From Rheinheimera sp. MMS21-TC3 (GTDB lineage Bacteria > Pseudomonadota > Gammaproteobacteria > Enterobacterales > Alteromonadaceae), in assembly GCF_032229285.1 (NCBI RefSeq), contig NZ_CP135084.1, positions 992,001-1,056,000 on the forward strand: a stretch of DNA of 64,000 nucleotides. Direction: 5' to 3'. The notes under the pieces were generated by a model that was not told the origin of the DNA, searched no databases, and saw nothing but the letters and a program-made list of their open reading frames with translations. The translations under genes were made by a program, and so were the position numbers. Positions 26,455 to 34,341 of this stretch are shown piece after piece (within the stretch, counting starts at the first letter, position 1; each line of letters begins with the position of its first letter).

Positions 26455-27537
26455 CTAAGGTAAAGGCTGCAATTTTGCACCAATCATATTACTATTTTGT
26501 TCAACAGCTTCGATTACCAGTTTTCTAATAACAGGCTCTTGATCTTCAATAGCATCTAATAAATCTTGCCCGAGTTGGTTTCTTTCAGGATACTTCTTTG
26601 AGTTTTTCATTGAATTCATATTAGATTCAATCCACCTGTCAGACATTTGCACGCCTTTGGTGCTTGTTTTTTGCAACTTAGCCCCTGGCCCCTTGGCTTC
26701 AACAATAAAATACTCAAGCACATTGCCGTTTTTATCACGTTTAGCCCAAATTTGGTCAACACCAGGGCCTGGGCCAAAGCCAAGCTCCATTTGTGCAGGA
26801 GGTGGTGGCTTACTAAAGTGTTTTTCCATATAGGCAGTAGCGGCTCGTTCACCTTTAGCTTCGGTTAACCTTGCTTTAAATGCACCTATTCGGCGAGTAG
26901 ACTCGCCATTTTTTATGGCATTATCCAGTTTTTGTTGGTAGTGCTCTTCATATTCTGCAAGTTTTTCATAATGGGCATCAAGTGTAGTATTGCGTGTTTG
27001 TTTAATAGCGGCAGCATTTTCAAGCTTATTAGTGCTTTTATTAACATCGTTTGTTTTAGCATTATGGCTAGCAGTATTAATAGACGTTGGATTATCTTTA
27101 TTCGCCCCCCCGCCTTGTGGTTTAGCAGCTGGTTTGTTTACTGGGGCTTTATTGCTTGTACTGCCTGCATCTGGGGCTAGGCCGCCGTCGCCTATGCCGT
27201 TGTTATCTGGCTCTTGGCCCCAGCCGTCGCTGAGTTGCCAAATCCACATTTCATTATTATTGAAAATATCAATTAACCGGTTGCGTAACTCAAAGTCACT
27301 TAAGCCAGATAAATTAAGCTGATAAGGGCGGGCTTGCTGGTACATTTTGGCCCAAATTTTCCGCTGCTCAATAGCTGGCTCTAAATCATGTAAAAAAGCA
27401 CGGCCGTAAATTTTATCTTTAACGTCGCTAATTAGGCTGGGGCCTAAGTCTGCATAAGCGAAAAGGCAATTACTGCACAGGTAGGTTTTACCCCATTTGT
27501 CTTCGAGTATTACACCATCGTACTGACTGCTTAACAT
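26455..27537 (-). CDS. Full-length modular toxin with PD-(D/E)xK nuclease tip
   Basis: 360 residues. Residues 1-100 are the shared N-terminal module with one CxxC (CSNC at 21-24). Residues 101-125 are the Gly/Asp-rich hinge and about 126-185 a Pro/Ala/Lys linker. A charged helical stretch follows, then a C-terminal nuclease domain with PGVDQIW (Asp261) and FIVEAKG (Glu280, Lys282), the catalytic D...ExK of restriction-endonuclease-fold toxins. There is no signal peptide. It has its own sigma70-like promoter and is the only complete gene of the first locus. The delivery route is unknown; no secretion genes are in the window. Confidence 0.7.
   Translation of the reverse strand: MLSSQYDGVILEDKWGKTYLCSNCLFAYADLGPSLISDVKDKIYGRAFLHDLEPAIEQRKIWAKMYQQARPYQLNLSGLSDFELRNRLIDIFNNNEMWIWQLSDGWGQEPDNNGIGDGGLAPDAGSTSNKAPVNKPAAKPQGGGANKDNPTSINTASHNAKTNDVNKSTNKLENAAAIKQTRNTTLDAHYEKLAEYEEHYQQKLDNAIKNGESTRRIGAFKARLTEAKGERAATAYMEKHFSKPPPPAQMELGFGPGPGVDQIWAKRDKNGNVLEYFIVEAKGPGAKLQKTSTKGVQMSDRWIESNMNSMKNSKKYPERNQLGQDLLDAIEDQEPVIRKLVIEAVEQNSNMIGAKLQPLP
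27061..27333 (-). repeat. 273-bp direct repeat, copy 1 (full-length toxin)
   Basis: Partner of 24881-25153. Recombination between the two copies would delete 2180 bp (nuclease tip, Imm49-like gene and the 166-residue gene) and place the next cassette in frame behind the full N-terminal module. Confidence 0.9.
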
Positions 27538-27593
27538 CCTGCTGCCTTATATAAAAAACTTACCTGTATAAACAGTAAATTTACATGACGGGC

Positions 27594-27621
27594 ATTTTAC
27601 AATTTGGCAGGATGTTGTCAA
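27594..27621 (-). promoter_or_regulatory. Sigma70-type promoter of the full-length toxin
   Basis: TTGACA (27616-27621), a 16-bp spacer, then TAAAAT (27594-27599), 56 bp ahead of the start codon. The same boxes and leader are conserved ahead of the second full-length gene at 38371-38398. Confidence 0.7.
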
Positions 27622-27667
27622 ACTCAATTAACGATTGGTTAATAAACTGCATCTGCTTAAATTTATG

Positions 27668-27817
27668 CATGGTTTTGCTAACAAGACTTTAGCCGAAATT
27701 TGTTATGCCAGCCAAAAAGGTTGGGTGCTTGGTAGCGAACGGTTTAAACAACAAATAGCCCAGCAATTAAACCGCCGGGTTAGCCCAAGCCGCAAATCGC
27801 CGAAACAAGATAATTAA
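27668..27817 (+). pseudogene. RAYT transposase 3' fragment
   Basis: Encodes the last about 47 residues of a RAYT (LAEICYASQKGWVLGSERFK and onward to the same end) almost identical to the intact copy at 28644-29330. The catalytic region is missing. It is followed by two copies of the GGATCTG(A/C)CCCCGAAGG repeat. It lies just upstream of the toxin promoter, marking the right side of the toxin array. The remaining bases between 27541 and 27862 hold only the promoter and repeats. Confidence 0.85.
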
Positions 27818-27822
27818 CACTT

Positions 27823-27839
27823 GGATCTGACCCCGAAGG
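27823..27839 (+). repeat. RAYT-associated 17-bp repeat
   Basis: GGATCTGACCCCGAAGG, identical to the copies at 28576-28592 and 29336-29352 that bracket the intact RAYT gene. Confidence 0.8.
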
Positions 27840-27845
27840 TTTCTT

Positions 27846-27862
27846 GGATCTGCCCCCGAAGG
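27846..27862 (+). repeat. RAYT-associated 17-bp repeat, variant
   Basis: GGATCTGCCCCCGAAGG, one substitution from the consensus. It abuts the stop codon of the antitoxin gene on the other strand. Confidence 0.8.
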
Positions 27863-28150
27863 TTAATTGAGTGCTGCAAGTACATGTTTAGGGTCACGCT
27901 CAATAGCTCGCAACAATGCTTTTGCTGGGCCGGTTGGTTCTCTGCGGCCTTGTTCCCAATTACGTAAAGTACCCAACTGAACATCAATTAGGTCAGCAAA
28001 AGCAGCTTGGCTTAGATTAGTTCGCTGACGTATTTCTTTAACTTTAATAGCGGCAATAAAGGTTTCACGACAAGGCTGGCGTTCACCGCGAACAATTTCA
28101 TCCATTTGCTGCACACTTTCTAGAAGCTCATTAAACAAGTTGTCGTTCAT
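27863..28150 (-). CDS. HTH antitoxin of a HigBA/RelE-type module
   Basis: 95 residues. The C-terminal half is an XRE-type helix-turn-helix (IRQRTNLSQAAFADLIDVQL, then LRNWEQGRREPTGPAKALL), typical of HigA/NadS antitoxins that follow a RelE-like toxin. It starts one base after the toxin stop. It would normally neutralise the toxin and repress the operon; here the toxin reading frame is broken. A RAYT-associated repeat touches its stop codon. Confidence 0.85.
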   Translation of the reverse strand: MNDNLFNELLESVQQMDEIVRGERQPCRETFIAAIKVKEIRQRTNLSQAAFADLIDVQLGTLRNWEQGRREPTGPAKALLRAIERDPKHVLAALN

Positions 28151-28151
28151 G

Positions 28152-28463
28152 CTACCACCTCTCGATTATATCTTTTAATATTTTCAGTTGTTTATCGGTT
28201 AAAGTAGTTTGTTCGCTCTTTGGGTATATTAACAAAAGTCTTATATGGCTGTCGGGCTGTACGTAATAGTAAATTACTCGGACTCCACCGCTTTTGCCCT
28301 GACTTTCAGAACCCCAGCGTACTTTACGTAAACCTCCGCTGCCTTTTATTACTTTTCCAGCTTCTAGCTGATTTACCAAAAATTGTTAAAATTTACGATA
28401 TTCATCGTCAGGTATCAAGGCTTTAAGGTGTTTGGTGAAAATGGTTGTTTCAACAAATATCAC
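28152..28463 (-). pseudogene. RelE/HigB-type toxin gene interrupted by an ochre codon
   Basis: From a GTG at 28463 the frame encodes IFVETTIFTKHLKALIPDDE and so on, hits TAA at 28386-28388 (codon 26), and continues QFLVNQLEAGKVI, GSGGLRKVRW, GKSGGVRVIYYY to 28152. Both parts align in one frame with the RelE/HigB family, in which the position of the stop is usually Gln, so a CAA to TAA change is the simplest explanation. Full length would be 103 residues, normal for the family. A shorter product from a TTG at 28379 lacks the first third and is unlikely to be active. Confidence 0.75.
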
Positions 28464-28575
28464 AAATATTTCCAGACGCTGCGCCAATGGCGTACTTGAT
28501 GTCATTATGCGGTAAAGAAATACCGTCGTCAATTCGAAAAAAACTTTTGATTCTGATTAGCCCATTCGAAGGTTA

Positions 28576-28592
28576 GGATCTGACCCCGAAGG
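28576..28592 (+). repeat. RAYT-associated 17-bp repeat, left side
   Basis: GGATCTGACCCCGAAGG, 51 bp ahead of the intact RAYT gene. Confidence 0.8.
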
Positions 28593-28643
28593 CTGTTTGG
28601 TGTATATTTATTGTTGATTAAAGGATAAAAATTCGGAAGGATA

Positions 28644-29330
28644 ATGGCAAGGCAACCGCGCTATCATATCTCAGGTATGGCACAACACGTTATCCAACGT
28701 GGTAACAACAAACAGGTGTGCTTTTTTCAGCCTGACGATTACCGAGTATATTTAGACAAAGTGAAACTATACGCAGCCCAACATGGTGTTGCAATTCATG
28801 CGTTTGTGTTGATGACAAACCATGTGCATATGCAGCTAACACCAGAGCAGGAAACTAGTATTAGTTTATTTATGCAGGCTTTAGGTCGGTTTTATGTACA
28901 ATATGTTAATAAAGCTTATAACCGTACCGGAACGTTGTGGGAAGGGCGCTATAAAGCAACGTTGATAGAAAGTGATAACTATTTTTTGGCTGTTAGCCGT
29001 TACATAGAATTAAACCCAGTACGAGCGGCTATGGTAACGCACCCTGCTGCTTATCCGTGGTCGAGTTTTCATGCCAATGCATTGGGTAAAGCTATTCAGC
29101 TGTGGCAGCCTCATCCATGTTATCTTGCTTTAGGTGATACCGATGAGCAACGGCAACAAGCGTATCGAGCATTATTCGAACACGCTTTTGCCGACAAAGT
29201 TTTGGCTGAAATTCGCTATGCTAGTCAAAAAGGTTGGGTGCTTGGTAGCGAACGATTTAAACAACAAATAGCCCAGCAATTAAACCGCCGAGTTAGCCCA
29301 AGCCGCAAATCGCCGAAACAAGATAATTAA
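28644..29330 (+). CDS. REP-associated tyrosine transposase (RAYT, Y1/HUH family)
   Basis: 228-residue single-strand DNA transposase-like protein of the Y1_Tnp family. The HUH metal motif is NHVHMQL near residue 59, and the nucleophilic tyrosine is in SRYIELNPVRA near residue 122. The N-terminal PRYHISGMAQHVIQRGNN is typical. RAYTs act on REP-type hairpin repeats rather than as ordinary insertion sequences. The gene lies between two identical 17-bp repeats and is the only intact one of three copies in the window. Confidence 0.9.
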   Translation: MARQPRYHISGMAQHVIQRGNNKQVCFFQPDDYRVYLDKVKLYAAQHGVAIHAFVLMTNHVHMQLTPEQETSISLFMQALGRFYVQYVNKAYNRTGTLWEGRYKATLIESDNYFLAVSRYIELNPVRAAMVTHPAAYPWSSFHANALGKAIQLWQPHPCYLALGDTDEQRQQAYRALFEHAFADKVLAEIRYASQKGWVLGSERFKQQIAQQLNRRVSPSRKSPKQDN

Positions 29331-29335
29331 CACTT

Positions 29336-29352
29336 GGATCTGACCCCGAAGG
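29336..29352 (+). repeat. RAYT-associated 17-bp repeat, right side
   Basis: GGATCTGACCCCGAAGG, six bases after the RAYT stop. A further variant follows at 29370. Confidence 0.8.
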
Positions 29353-29369
29353 TTTGTGGGAATCCCTCA

Positions 29370-29386
29370 GGATCTGCCCATGAAGG
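29370..29386 (+). repeat. RAYT-associated 17-bp repeat, variant
   Basis: GGATCTGCCCATGAAGG, three changes from the consensus. It is the right-hand limit of the island. Confidence 0.65.
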
Positions 29387-29465
29387 CTTTCAAGAGTAAT
29401 GGTTGATATTAAGACTAGAGCTTAGTTAATTTGTTACTGAAAATATACTTTTATATGCACTCAAT

Positions 29466-29492
29466 AAAAAAGCCAGCTTTGCTGGCTTTTTT
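29466..29492 (-). terminator. Rho-independent terminator after pilA
   Basis: AAAAAAGCCAGC and GCTGGCTTTTTT form a 12-bp stem with a TTT loop, with A and T runs on both sides so that it can work in both directions. It sits 16 bp after the pilA stop. Confidence 0.9.
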
Positions 29493-29507
29493 TGAAATAC
29501 TATATAT

Positions 29508-29855
29508 TTACGGTACTAATTCACAAGATGCACTTGCCGCGTTACAGGTAGTATCCTTATCGCCACGACTAGTAACTGTAAATGTTATAGTATCCTCGCC
29601 AGTATAGTTAGCTACTGTTGGTACTGCAGAGATACCATCGCAAGCTTGAGGTGTATAAGTTGGAGCCGATTCGCCATTAGCTAAACTAGCAACTGCCGCA
29701 CCCATATAAGCACGAGCTTCACCTAAACAGCCAGTGTTTGCTGAGCGAATGGTGTAGTCTTTGTAAGCTGGTAAAGCAATCGCCGCTAAAATACCAATAA
29801 TCGCTACTACGATCATTAATTCAATTAAGGTAAAACCTTGTTGTACTTTTTTCAT
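29508..29855 (-). CDS. pilA: PilA, major type IV pilin
   Basis: 115-residue prepilin. A short leader (MKKVQQG) precedes the PilD cleavage site and the conserved [20 protein letters not shown] helix with the Glu5 equivalent. The globular part has two late cysteines ([15 protein letters not shown]) that would form the D-region disulfide, plus an earlier cysteine pair. The start has a clear CAGGAG ribosome site. It should lie next to pilB; the 9.8-kb island lies between them. Confidence 0.94.
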   Translation of the reverse strand: MKKVQQGFTLIELMIVVAIIGILAAIALPAYKDYTIRSANTGCLGEARAYMGAAVASLANGESAPTYTPQACDGISAVPTVANYTGEDTITFTVTSRGDKDTTCNAASASCELVP

Positions 29856-30078
29856 GGTAAATCTCCTGAGTTTTTTAAAGCCATAAGGCTAGTGTCTATT
29901 TTGCGTATTTTTAGCCTAGGTGCAAGGGTTAAACTAAAAAATAAATAATATATATTTAAGTTATTGGTTATTAATAAACTTTATTGTTTTGTTAACAATT
30001 TATTCTAGCTAGCAGCTAGTAGTAAAGTACTAGTTACAATACTCTAAAATGACTGCTTAAACCTAAGTACAACGGCTT

Positions 30079-30879
30079 TTATCCTGCAAAAAAGGCAAAC
30101 TGGCTAAAAAAGTCGATGCCATTGCTAGAGATTAACCAGATAACCAACAAAGTGTTAGCTAAAATAACTAAAGCAAATTCACGTTGAAATAACCATTTGC
30201 TGCTTTTATGCTTTAACTTTTTTTGGGCAATATAAGCACCAGGCCAGCCGCCAATTAAACTAAAAAGCTGTAAGCTTTGCTCGGGTAACCGGTCACGCTG
30301 GCGTAACATAGCGGCCTTTTTATCGGCGCGGTATAACCAAAAAGTAAATAAGCTGGCTTCTATATACAAAATAGGCAACACATAAGGCAAGGTGCCAAAT
30401 AATACGGCGATAATAATTAATACCATAAAACCTAGCCGAAAAAACAGCGCTATGTCTTTAGTGTATTCTATGTCGATATTTTCAAGCTGGGCTTGAGTTT
30501 TAGCCGCTGGCTTAGTGTTGCCGCTATTAGGTTGGCTAGCAGCAGCGGGCTTAGCTAAAGGTTGAGCTAATGCCTGGGTTAAAGTAGCAGTGTTAGGTTG
30601 CCAAGGGGCGGCGATAGTGCGGCCTTTATGGTCTTTGCCTAAGCTAAAGTTAAGAGTGTCACCAACTTGTGGCCTATAGTCTTTGCTGGTTATTTTGGTT
30701 ATTTTGGTTGTTTTGGTTAATTGGGGCTTAGTTGTGCTTTTGGTTACGCTAGTGCTAAGGTGCAAATCGCGGATATGAAAAAATAACTTGTCTTGGCTAT
30801 TAGCATTGTGGCCGTTAGGCACAATAAAACAAAAACCTTTATCATCACGCCAAAATACCACTGTACCAGTTAACTGCAT
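30079..30879 (-). CDS. Cold-shock-like plus DUF1294 membrane protein
   Basis: 266 residues. The N-terminal 70 residues resemble a cold-shock/OB domain (GTVVFWRDDKGFCFIVPNG, then LFFHIRDL). A low-complexity Thr/Lys/Pro/Ala linker follows, then hydrophobic helices and the DUF1294 domain (LFSLIGGWPGAYIAQKKLKHKSS). This CSD-DUF1294 fusion occurs in many gammaproteobacteria; its function is unknown. I choose the ATG at 30879 over GTG codons just upstream because it starts at the OB strand. Confidence 0.8.
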   Translation of the reverse strand: MQLTGTVVFWRDDKGFCFIVPNGHNANSQDKLFFHIRDLHLSTSVTKSTTKPQLTKTTKITKITSKDYRPQVGDTLNFSLGKDHKGRTIAAPWQPNTATLTQALAQPLAKPAAASQPNSGNTKPAAKTQAQLENIDIEYTKDIALFFRLGFMVLIIIAVLFGTLPYVLPILYIEASLFTFWLYRADKKAAMLRQRDRLPEQSLQLFSLIGGWPGAYIAQKKLKHKSSKWLFQREFALVILANTLLVIWLISSNGIDFFSQFAFFAG

Positions 30880-30904
30880 ATTCACCACTTGATCCGCTAT
30901 GCGG

Positions 30905-30939
30905 AGTGTTTAGTTGTGAGTGTTGAGTGCTTAGTTGCA
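30905..30939 (+). repeat. Five-unit heptad tract
   Basis: AGTGTTT, AGTTGTG, AGTGTTG, AGTGCTT, AGTTGCA in unbroken 7-bp steps, just upstream of the DUF1294 gene. Same family as the tracts at 7826, 15704 and 17981. Confidence 0.7.
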
Positions 30940-30964
30940 AAAAAGTTCACTTATAGCTTACCTG

Positions 30965-31231
30965 TAAGCCCGTAACCGTTCGCAAAGCGAACTAGTGACC
31001 GCAGCGCAGCTGCTAGTTACTGCTTGCTAAGCAAGCTAGTTACTCACCACTTACCATTAAGCCCGTAACCGTTCGCAAAGCGAACTAGTGACCGCAGCGC
31101 CGCTGCTAGTTACTGCTTGCTAAGCAAGCTAGTTACTCACCACTTACCATTAAGCCCGTAACCGTTCGCAAAGCGAACTAGTGACCGCAGCGCCGCTGCT
31201 AGTTACTGCTTGCTAAGCAAGCTAGTCACTC
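30965..31231 (+). repeat. Three tandem copies of a 93-bp hairpin-rich repeat
   Basis: Units begin at 30965, 31058 and 31151, the third being slightly truncated. Each holds three small palindromes: GTTCGC-AAA-GCGAAC, GCAGC...GCTGC, and GCTTGC-TAA-GCAAGC. Copies 2 and 3 are nearly identical; copy 1 differs at the middle palindrome. The block fills most of the 380-bp gap between the DUF1294 gene and nadC, and no coding sequence is seen in it. Confidence 0.9.
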
Positions 31232-31256
31232 ACAATTCATCACTCACAACTCCCCA

Positions 31257-32189
<933 letters not shown>

Positions 32190-32215
32190 TTAATGGGTTA
32201 GGTTGTTGGCATATA

Positions 32216-32770
32216 TCAGTTGTGCTGAATAAGCGTAAGTTGATTGCCTTGTTGGTGGAATTCTAACTGTTTTAACGCGCTCATGCCTAGCAATATCTCG
32301 GTTCCTGCTAAATTAGGGACTATACTAGCGGGAATATTATATAACACTATATCGCCTAATTGTAGTTGCCTAATTTGGCTGCGATAAGCAGTAGTCAAAC
32401 CATTAGCCGTGCTTACTTGCATAGCTTGGCCAAGTGGCATACCTAATTGCTTTGCAGCATCGGCAGTAATAGCAACTGTAGTAGCGCCGGTGTCGAGCAT
32501 AAAGTTGATAGGTTGTTGGTTAACTAGGGCAGTGCCAACATAGTGACCTGCTTTATTGCGAATAAGCACAGTACGTACTTCGCCTTTACTGCCAATGCTG
32601 CTGTTTAATTGCTGGTTGGGGTTAAGCTGGGCATTAATAGCGTCTTGAAAAAATAAATATAGCATTGCCATTAAAATCAGCCAAGCCACTATAGAGAAAG
32701 TTTTGCCAAAGCTGTGGCTAGACGTTTTATTATTAGCTTGGTTAGCTGTTTGGGGTGTTGGCTCTTGCAT
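32216..32770 (-). CDS. Membrane-anchored retropepsin-like aspartic protease
   Basis: 184 residues. One N-terminal transmembrane helix (FSIVAWLILMAMLYLFFQDA) is followed by a single retropepsin fold with the catalytic motif FMLDTGATTVAI and a later ILLGMSALKQL flap-end motif. This matches the TIGR02281-type clan AA proteases common in proteobacteria. It should work as a dimer facing the periplasm. The substrate is unknown. Confidence 0.85.
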   Translation of the reverse strand: MQEPTPQTANQANNKTSSHSFGKTFSIVAWLILMAMLYLFFQDAINAQLNPNQQLNSSIGSKGEVRTVLIRNKAGHYVGTALVNQQPINFMLDTGATTVAITADAAKQLGMPLGQAMQVSTANGLTTAYRSQIRQLQLGDIVLYNIPASIVPNLAGTEILLGMSALKQLEFHQQGNQLTLIQHN

Positions 32771-32850
32771 TCAGATCCTCCAGCATTGACAATGTGCTTT
32801 AGCTTAATAATGGCTAACTAGTAAGGCAAAAGCTTTAAGGTAAAGCGCTA

Positions 32851-33423
32851 ATGAACTCATTTACAGATACTAACACAACTAGGCCTGTTTTTCGGCAAAG
32901 CCCGCATTTTGATGCTAGGCCCGCCAATACAGAAATAAGCCTGTTGGTAATTCATAATATTAGCTTACCCGCTGGCCAATTTGCAGCTAACCCTGAACAA
33001 CATGCTTATGTTGATGATTTATTTATGGGGGTGTTAGATCCTAAAGCTGATGCTAGTTTTGTCGATTTAGCAGGCGTTAAAGTGTCGGCACACTGTGTAA
33101 TATGGCGCGATGGCAGGGTATTTCAATATGTGCCTTTTGCTAAGCGGGCTTGGCATGCCGGCATTAGCCAGTTTGCGGGGCGTGAGCGCTGTAATGATTT
33201 TTCTATCGGGATAGAGTTAGAAGGCACAGACAATTTGCCTTATACTGACAGCCAATATCAAAGTTTAATTATGCTAACACAACAAATTATGCAATTTTAT
33301 CCAGCAATTACGCTAGAGCGTATTGTCGGCCATAGCGATATTGCGCCAGGACGAAAAACCGATCCGGGGCCAGCATTTGACTGGGCTCGATTTCAAACCG
33401 CTATTAAGGAGTTTACCCTATGA
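32851..33423 (+). CDS. ampD: AmpD, 1,6-anhydro-MurNAc-L-Ala amidase
   Basis: Cytoplasmic zinc amidase in muropeptide recycling; its loss derepresses ampC in bacteria with AmpR. Amidase_2 residues are visible: LLVIHNISLPAGQF (first zinc His), the central HCVIWRDGRVFQYV, and GHSDIAPGRKTDPGPAF (second His and Asp). Length is 190 residues. It overlaps ampE. Confidence 0.95.
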   Translation: MNSFTDTNTTRPVFRQSPHFDARPANTEISLLVIHNISLPAGQFAANPEQHAYVDDLFMGVLDPKADASFVDLAGVKVSAHCVIWRDGRVFQYVPFAKRAWHAGISQFAGRERCNDFSIGIELEGTDNLPYTDSQYQSLIMLTQQIMQFYPAITLERIVGHSDIAPGRKTDPGPAFDWARFQTAIKEFTL

Positions 33424-34283
33424 CGTTAATCAGTATGCTGTTAGCGCTAATTATTGAGCGTTTAGCCGTACGCAGCGATGCTTGGCAGGCACATGGTTAC
33501 TTAAAAAGCTATGTTCGCTTAAGTGCCAGCTCTGGCTTAAGCAAATTAGCGTCACATCGTTTTGGCCAGTATCTTTGGTTAGCCTTACCCGGCGCTGTGG
33601 TTGGCTTAGTATTGTGTTTACTAGATAGCCATTTAATTAGTTTTGTTGTTAATACCTTAGTGTTATTAGTTTCAATAGGGTGTTGGCATTTTAGACAACT
33701 GTATAAGCAGTATTTAAATGCAATGGAACGCGGCGATGAAGAGGCGGGCTTTTTGGCTATGCAGCAAATTCGGCATGACAGTGGCAGTCGTGAGCAAAGT
33801 AGTTATGGCCAAGTGTTAGTTTGGTTAAACTTTCAATATTATGCCGCTGTCGTCTTTTGGTTTTTAGTTGCTGGTGTCTTTGGGGTTATTACTTACGCCT
33901 TAGTACGCCACTTACAGCAACCTATAGCAGAAGATGATACAGAGCAAGCCGCAGCCCATGCCAGTTGTGTACCAGTTAACAGTAAGGCGGTAGCAAGATT
34001 AGGCCATTGGTTAAATTGGTTTCCAGCCCGGTTATTTGGTTTAGGTTTTGCTTTAGTTGGCCACTTTTCTCATGCCTCTTCAACTTTACTTAGCTACTTT
34101 TTAGACTTTACGGCCGACAACGAGTTGGTAATAACAGAAGTCGCTGCTGCTGCCGAGCCTATTCCTGAGTTAGTAGTAAATACGTTAGATGAAAGCAGTC
34201 ATTTGTTGCAGCTAGCTAAGCGTAATATGTTGTTTTTATTGGCTTTAACGGCTGTTTTAACCTTAGCCGGTTGGTTAGCTTAA
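33420..34283 (+). CDS. ampE: AmpE, inner-membrane protein
   Basis: 287-residue polytopic protein encoded with ampD by a 4-bp overlap. It has several hydrophobic helices, and the family-typical pattern of HxxxxxxR-type and ERGDEEAGFLAMQ segments is visible. In E. coli it is regarded as a signalling or accessory membrane protein of the cobalamin-biosynthesis-related CobD/CbiB-like family. The role is uncertain. Confidence 0.9.
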   Translation: MTLISMLLALIIERLAVRSDAWQAHGYLKSYVRLSASSGLSKLASHRFGQYLWLALPGAVVGLVLCLLDSHLISFVVNTLVLLVSIGCWHFRQLYKQYLNAMERGDEEAGFLAMQQIRHDSGSREQSSYGQVLVWLNFQYYAAVVFWFLVAGVFGVITYALVRHLQQPIAEDDTEQAAAHASCVPVNSKAVARLGHWLNWFPARLFGLGFALVGHFSHASSTLLSYFLDFTADNELVITEVAAAAEPIPELVVNTLDESSHLLQLAKRNMLFLLALTAVLTLAGWLA

Positions 34284-34291
34284 CTGGCAAG

Positions 34292-34335
34292 GGGTCAGAG
34301 TTGTTGATAGCAAAGCGTTGCAACGACTCTGACCC
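34292..34335 (+). repeat. REP-like inverted repeat with GGGTCAGAG arms
   Basis: GGGTCAGAGTTGTTG pairs with CAACGACTCTGACCC (14 of 15) around a 14-base loop, between the convergent ampE and M20 genes. The GGGGTCAGA core is also the complement of part of the 17-bp repeat that flanks the RAYT gene, so this is a candidate substrate of that enzyme. It may also serve as a terminator. Confidence 0.7.
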
Positions 34336-34341
34336 TTTAAA

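Noticed and set aside
26990-27322. Plus-strand open frames over the toxin hinge regions (also near 21543, 24792, 37863)
   Set aside because: They recur only because the minus-strand hinge is conserved and G+C rich; they have no independent start signals or homologues and are shadows.
26455-27537. Zinc-finger protein
   Set aside because: Only one CxxC is present (residues 21-24), with no second ligand pair nearby; a structural or redox role is possible, but a zinc finger is not supported.
28644-29330. IS200/IS605 insertion sequence
   Set aside because: The transposase is of the longer RAYT type, is bracketed by 17-bp direct repeats instead of IS200/IS605 end hairpins, and has no TnpB.
29856-29960. 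Sigma54 promoter for pilA
   Set aside because: No TGGCAC-N5-TTGC pattern at the right spacing was found on the minus strand.
30965-31231. CRISPR array
   Set aside because: The whole 93-bp unit repeats in tandem with no unique spacers, and no cas genes are present.
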